A DNA stretch of 64,000 nucleotides from Marinobacter subterrani (GTDB taxonomy: Bacteria; Pseudomonadota; Gammaproteobacteria; Pseudomonadales; Oleiphilaceae). Below are positions 63,258-64,000 of the stretch, in pieces. The stretch lies in assembly GCF_001045555.1 (NCBI RefSeq), contig NZ_LFBU01000001.1:1612001-1676000 (forward strand), written 5' to 3'. A program made the position numbers and the translations under genes. The notes under the pieces were generated by a model that was not told where the DNA came from, searched no databases, and saw only the letters and a program-made list of their open reading frames with translations. Numbering within the stretch: the first letter of the stretch is position 1; every line of letters starts with the position of its first letter.

Positions 63258-64000
63258 TCAGTACCCGTACTCAAAGAGGAGATTGAGTACGCACTCATTC
63301 CAGCCTTCGGGGCCGGGCTTGAGGGAGCGCATGGCGTGCTTTGCCGAAGGCAACCGCACTTTTTCACTGTTTACACCCCGGATCACCACTGAAATATCCG
63401 CCGATTCCAGCATCTGCTGATCGTTGGGGCTGTCACCCAGGGCAATCGCCAACACTGGCGCATCGCCATACTGCTCCCGGTATTGCTCTTTATATTTGTT
63501 TAGCAAGAACCGGGCCCCATCGGCCTTATCGAAAATACCCATGGCATGGAGGAAACGTCCGCCCGGCACCAGCCTGAGATCTTGCTCCGCCAGGGCCACC
63601 TCAAACCGGGCAAGTTCCTCCCCGGTGCCCTGCCAGATCAGCGGCTCGGTGCCCAGACGCTGTTTGGCCCGCTCGGCTGCCGCCGGCTCCAGGCCGGTTT
63701 CCGCTGACAGCTCGTCGGCAGACATGTCATCGAAGCCCCTGAACCGGGCGCCCTTTTCGCGCTGCGCTCGCAGTACTTCCAGCACGCGATCCCGGGTTGC
63801 ACCAAAATTCATCACCTCCTCGCTGGCGTTGCCGAAGGTATGGGGCGGAATAACGACTGCTGCACCGTTTTCGACAATAAACGGGTCGGTATTACCCAGC
63901 TCCTCCCGTAACGCCCGTATTTCCGGCAGTGTTTTACTGGAGTTAATCACCAGGGGGATGCCGGCGGCCCGGAGCTTTGCCAGCGCCGGGCCCGCGGGCT
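63258..64000 (-). CDS. HAD-IIB phosphoglycerate-sugar phosphatase, N-terminus outside window
   Basis: The frame is open to the window edge and reads PALAKLRAAGIPLVINSSKT, so motif I (DxD) lies beyond base 64000. The visible part contains motif II (INSSKTLPEIRAL), a cap domain and motif IV (IALGDSPNDQQMLESADISV). It matches the mannosyl-/glucosyl-3-phosphoglycerate phosphatase group and would dephosphorylate the gpgS product to glucosylglycerate. At least 247 codons are visible. Confidence 0.87.
   Translation of the reverse strand, partial: PAGPALAKLRAAGIPLVINSSKTLPEIRALREELGNTDPFIVENGAAVVIPPHTFGNASEEVMNFGATRDRVLEVLRAQREKGARFRGFDDMSADELSAETGLEPAAAERAKQRLGTEPLIWQGTGEELARFEVALAEQDLRLVPGGRFLHAMGIFDKADGARFLLNKYKEQYREQYGDAPVLAIALGDSPNDQQMLESADISVVIRGVNSEKVRLPSAKHAMRSLKPGPEGWNECVLNLLFEYGY

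Overview
The window looks like chromosome of a halotolerant marine gammaproteobacterium, most like Marinobacter. This is inferred from the gene order lpxD-fabZ-lpxA-lpxB-rnhB, the bamA/rseP/dxr/cdsA/uppS/frr/pyrH/tsf/rpsB run, the long-form dapD, and a glucosylglycerate compatible-solute operon. No rRNA operon or CRISPR array was seen.

Region 1 (1-11402) is the early half of a Mu-like transposable prophage. A LexA-type repressor on the + strand faces a leftward early operon: ner, two small genes, a MuA-type DDE transposase, a MuB/TniB-type ATPase with a frameshift, a string of small regulators and zinc-ribbon proteins, DUF3164, GemA/Gp16 and Mor. The left attachment end appears to lie at about 11402, marked by six copies of a GYGCCAA motif. 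The prophage sits about 28 bp beyond the terminator of an initiator tRNA gene. Its late half lies outside the window.

Region 2 (11479-34133) is core genome. It holds tRNA-fMet, then on the - strand the lipid A, outer-membrane assembly, isoprenoid and translation cluster (rnhB back to rpsB). On the + strand it holds map, glnD, dapC, an ArsC-like gene, dapD and dapE. Three copies of a GGGGTCAG/CTGACCCC hairpin punctuate the dapC-dapE stretch.

Region 3 (34357-39201) is a set of less conserved genes: a membrane-anchored cold-shock-domain protein, an unusual Clp_N + AAA ATPase with a small partner gene, glyoxalase I, a DUF1853 protein, and a ParD-like/zeta-like toxin-antitoxin pair.

Region 4 (39292-57974) is the most unusual part: a type VI secretion (T6SS) effector island read entirely on the - strand. 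It starts vgrG - DUF4123 adaptor - small gene - a 1160-aa VasX-like effector with a MIX motif, the layout known from Vibrio vgrG-vasW-vasX. It then continues for 12 kb as an array of duplicated multi-spanning membrane proteins that are candidate immunity proteins (seven copies in two related types plus an outlier). Between them lie a truncated, frameshifted second effector, two orphan effector C-terminal tails, and two short copies of the VgrG tail. The arrangement resembles the orphan toxin/immunity modules of Rhs and CdiA loci, but built on a pore-forming T6SS effector. Sequence divergence among the type 2 paralogues is concentrated in their membrane helices.

Region 5 (58154-64000) has two quinone-oxidoreductase-like MDR enzymes and a glucosylglycerate operon: a HAD phosphatase cut by the window edge, a glucosyl-3-phosphoglycerate synthase and a GH13_18 phosphorylase.
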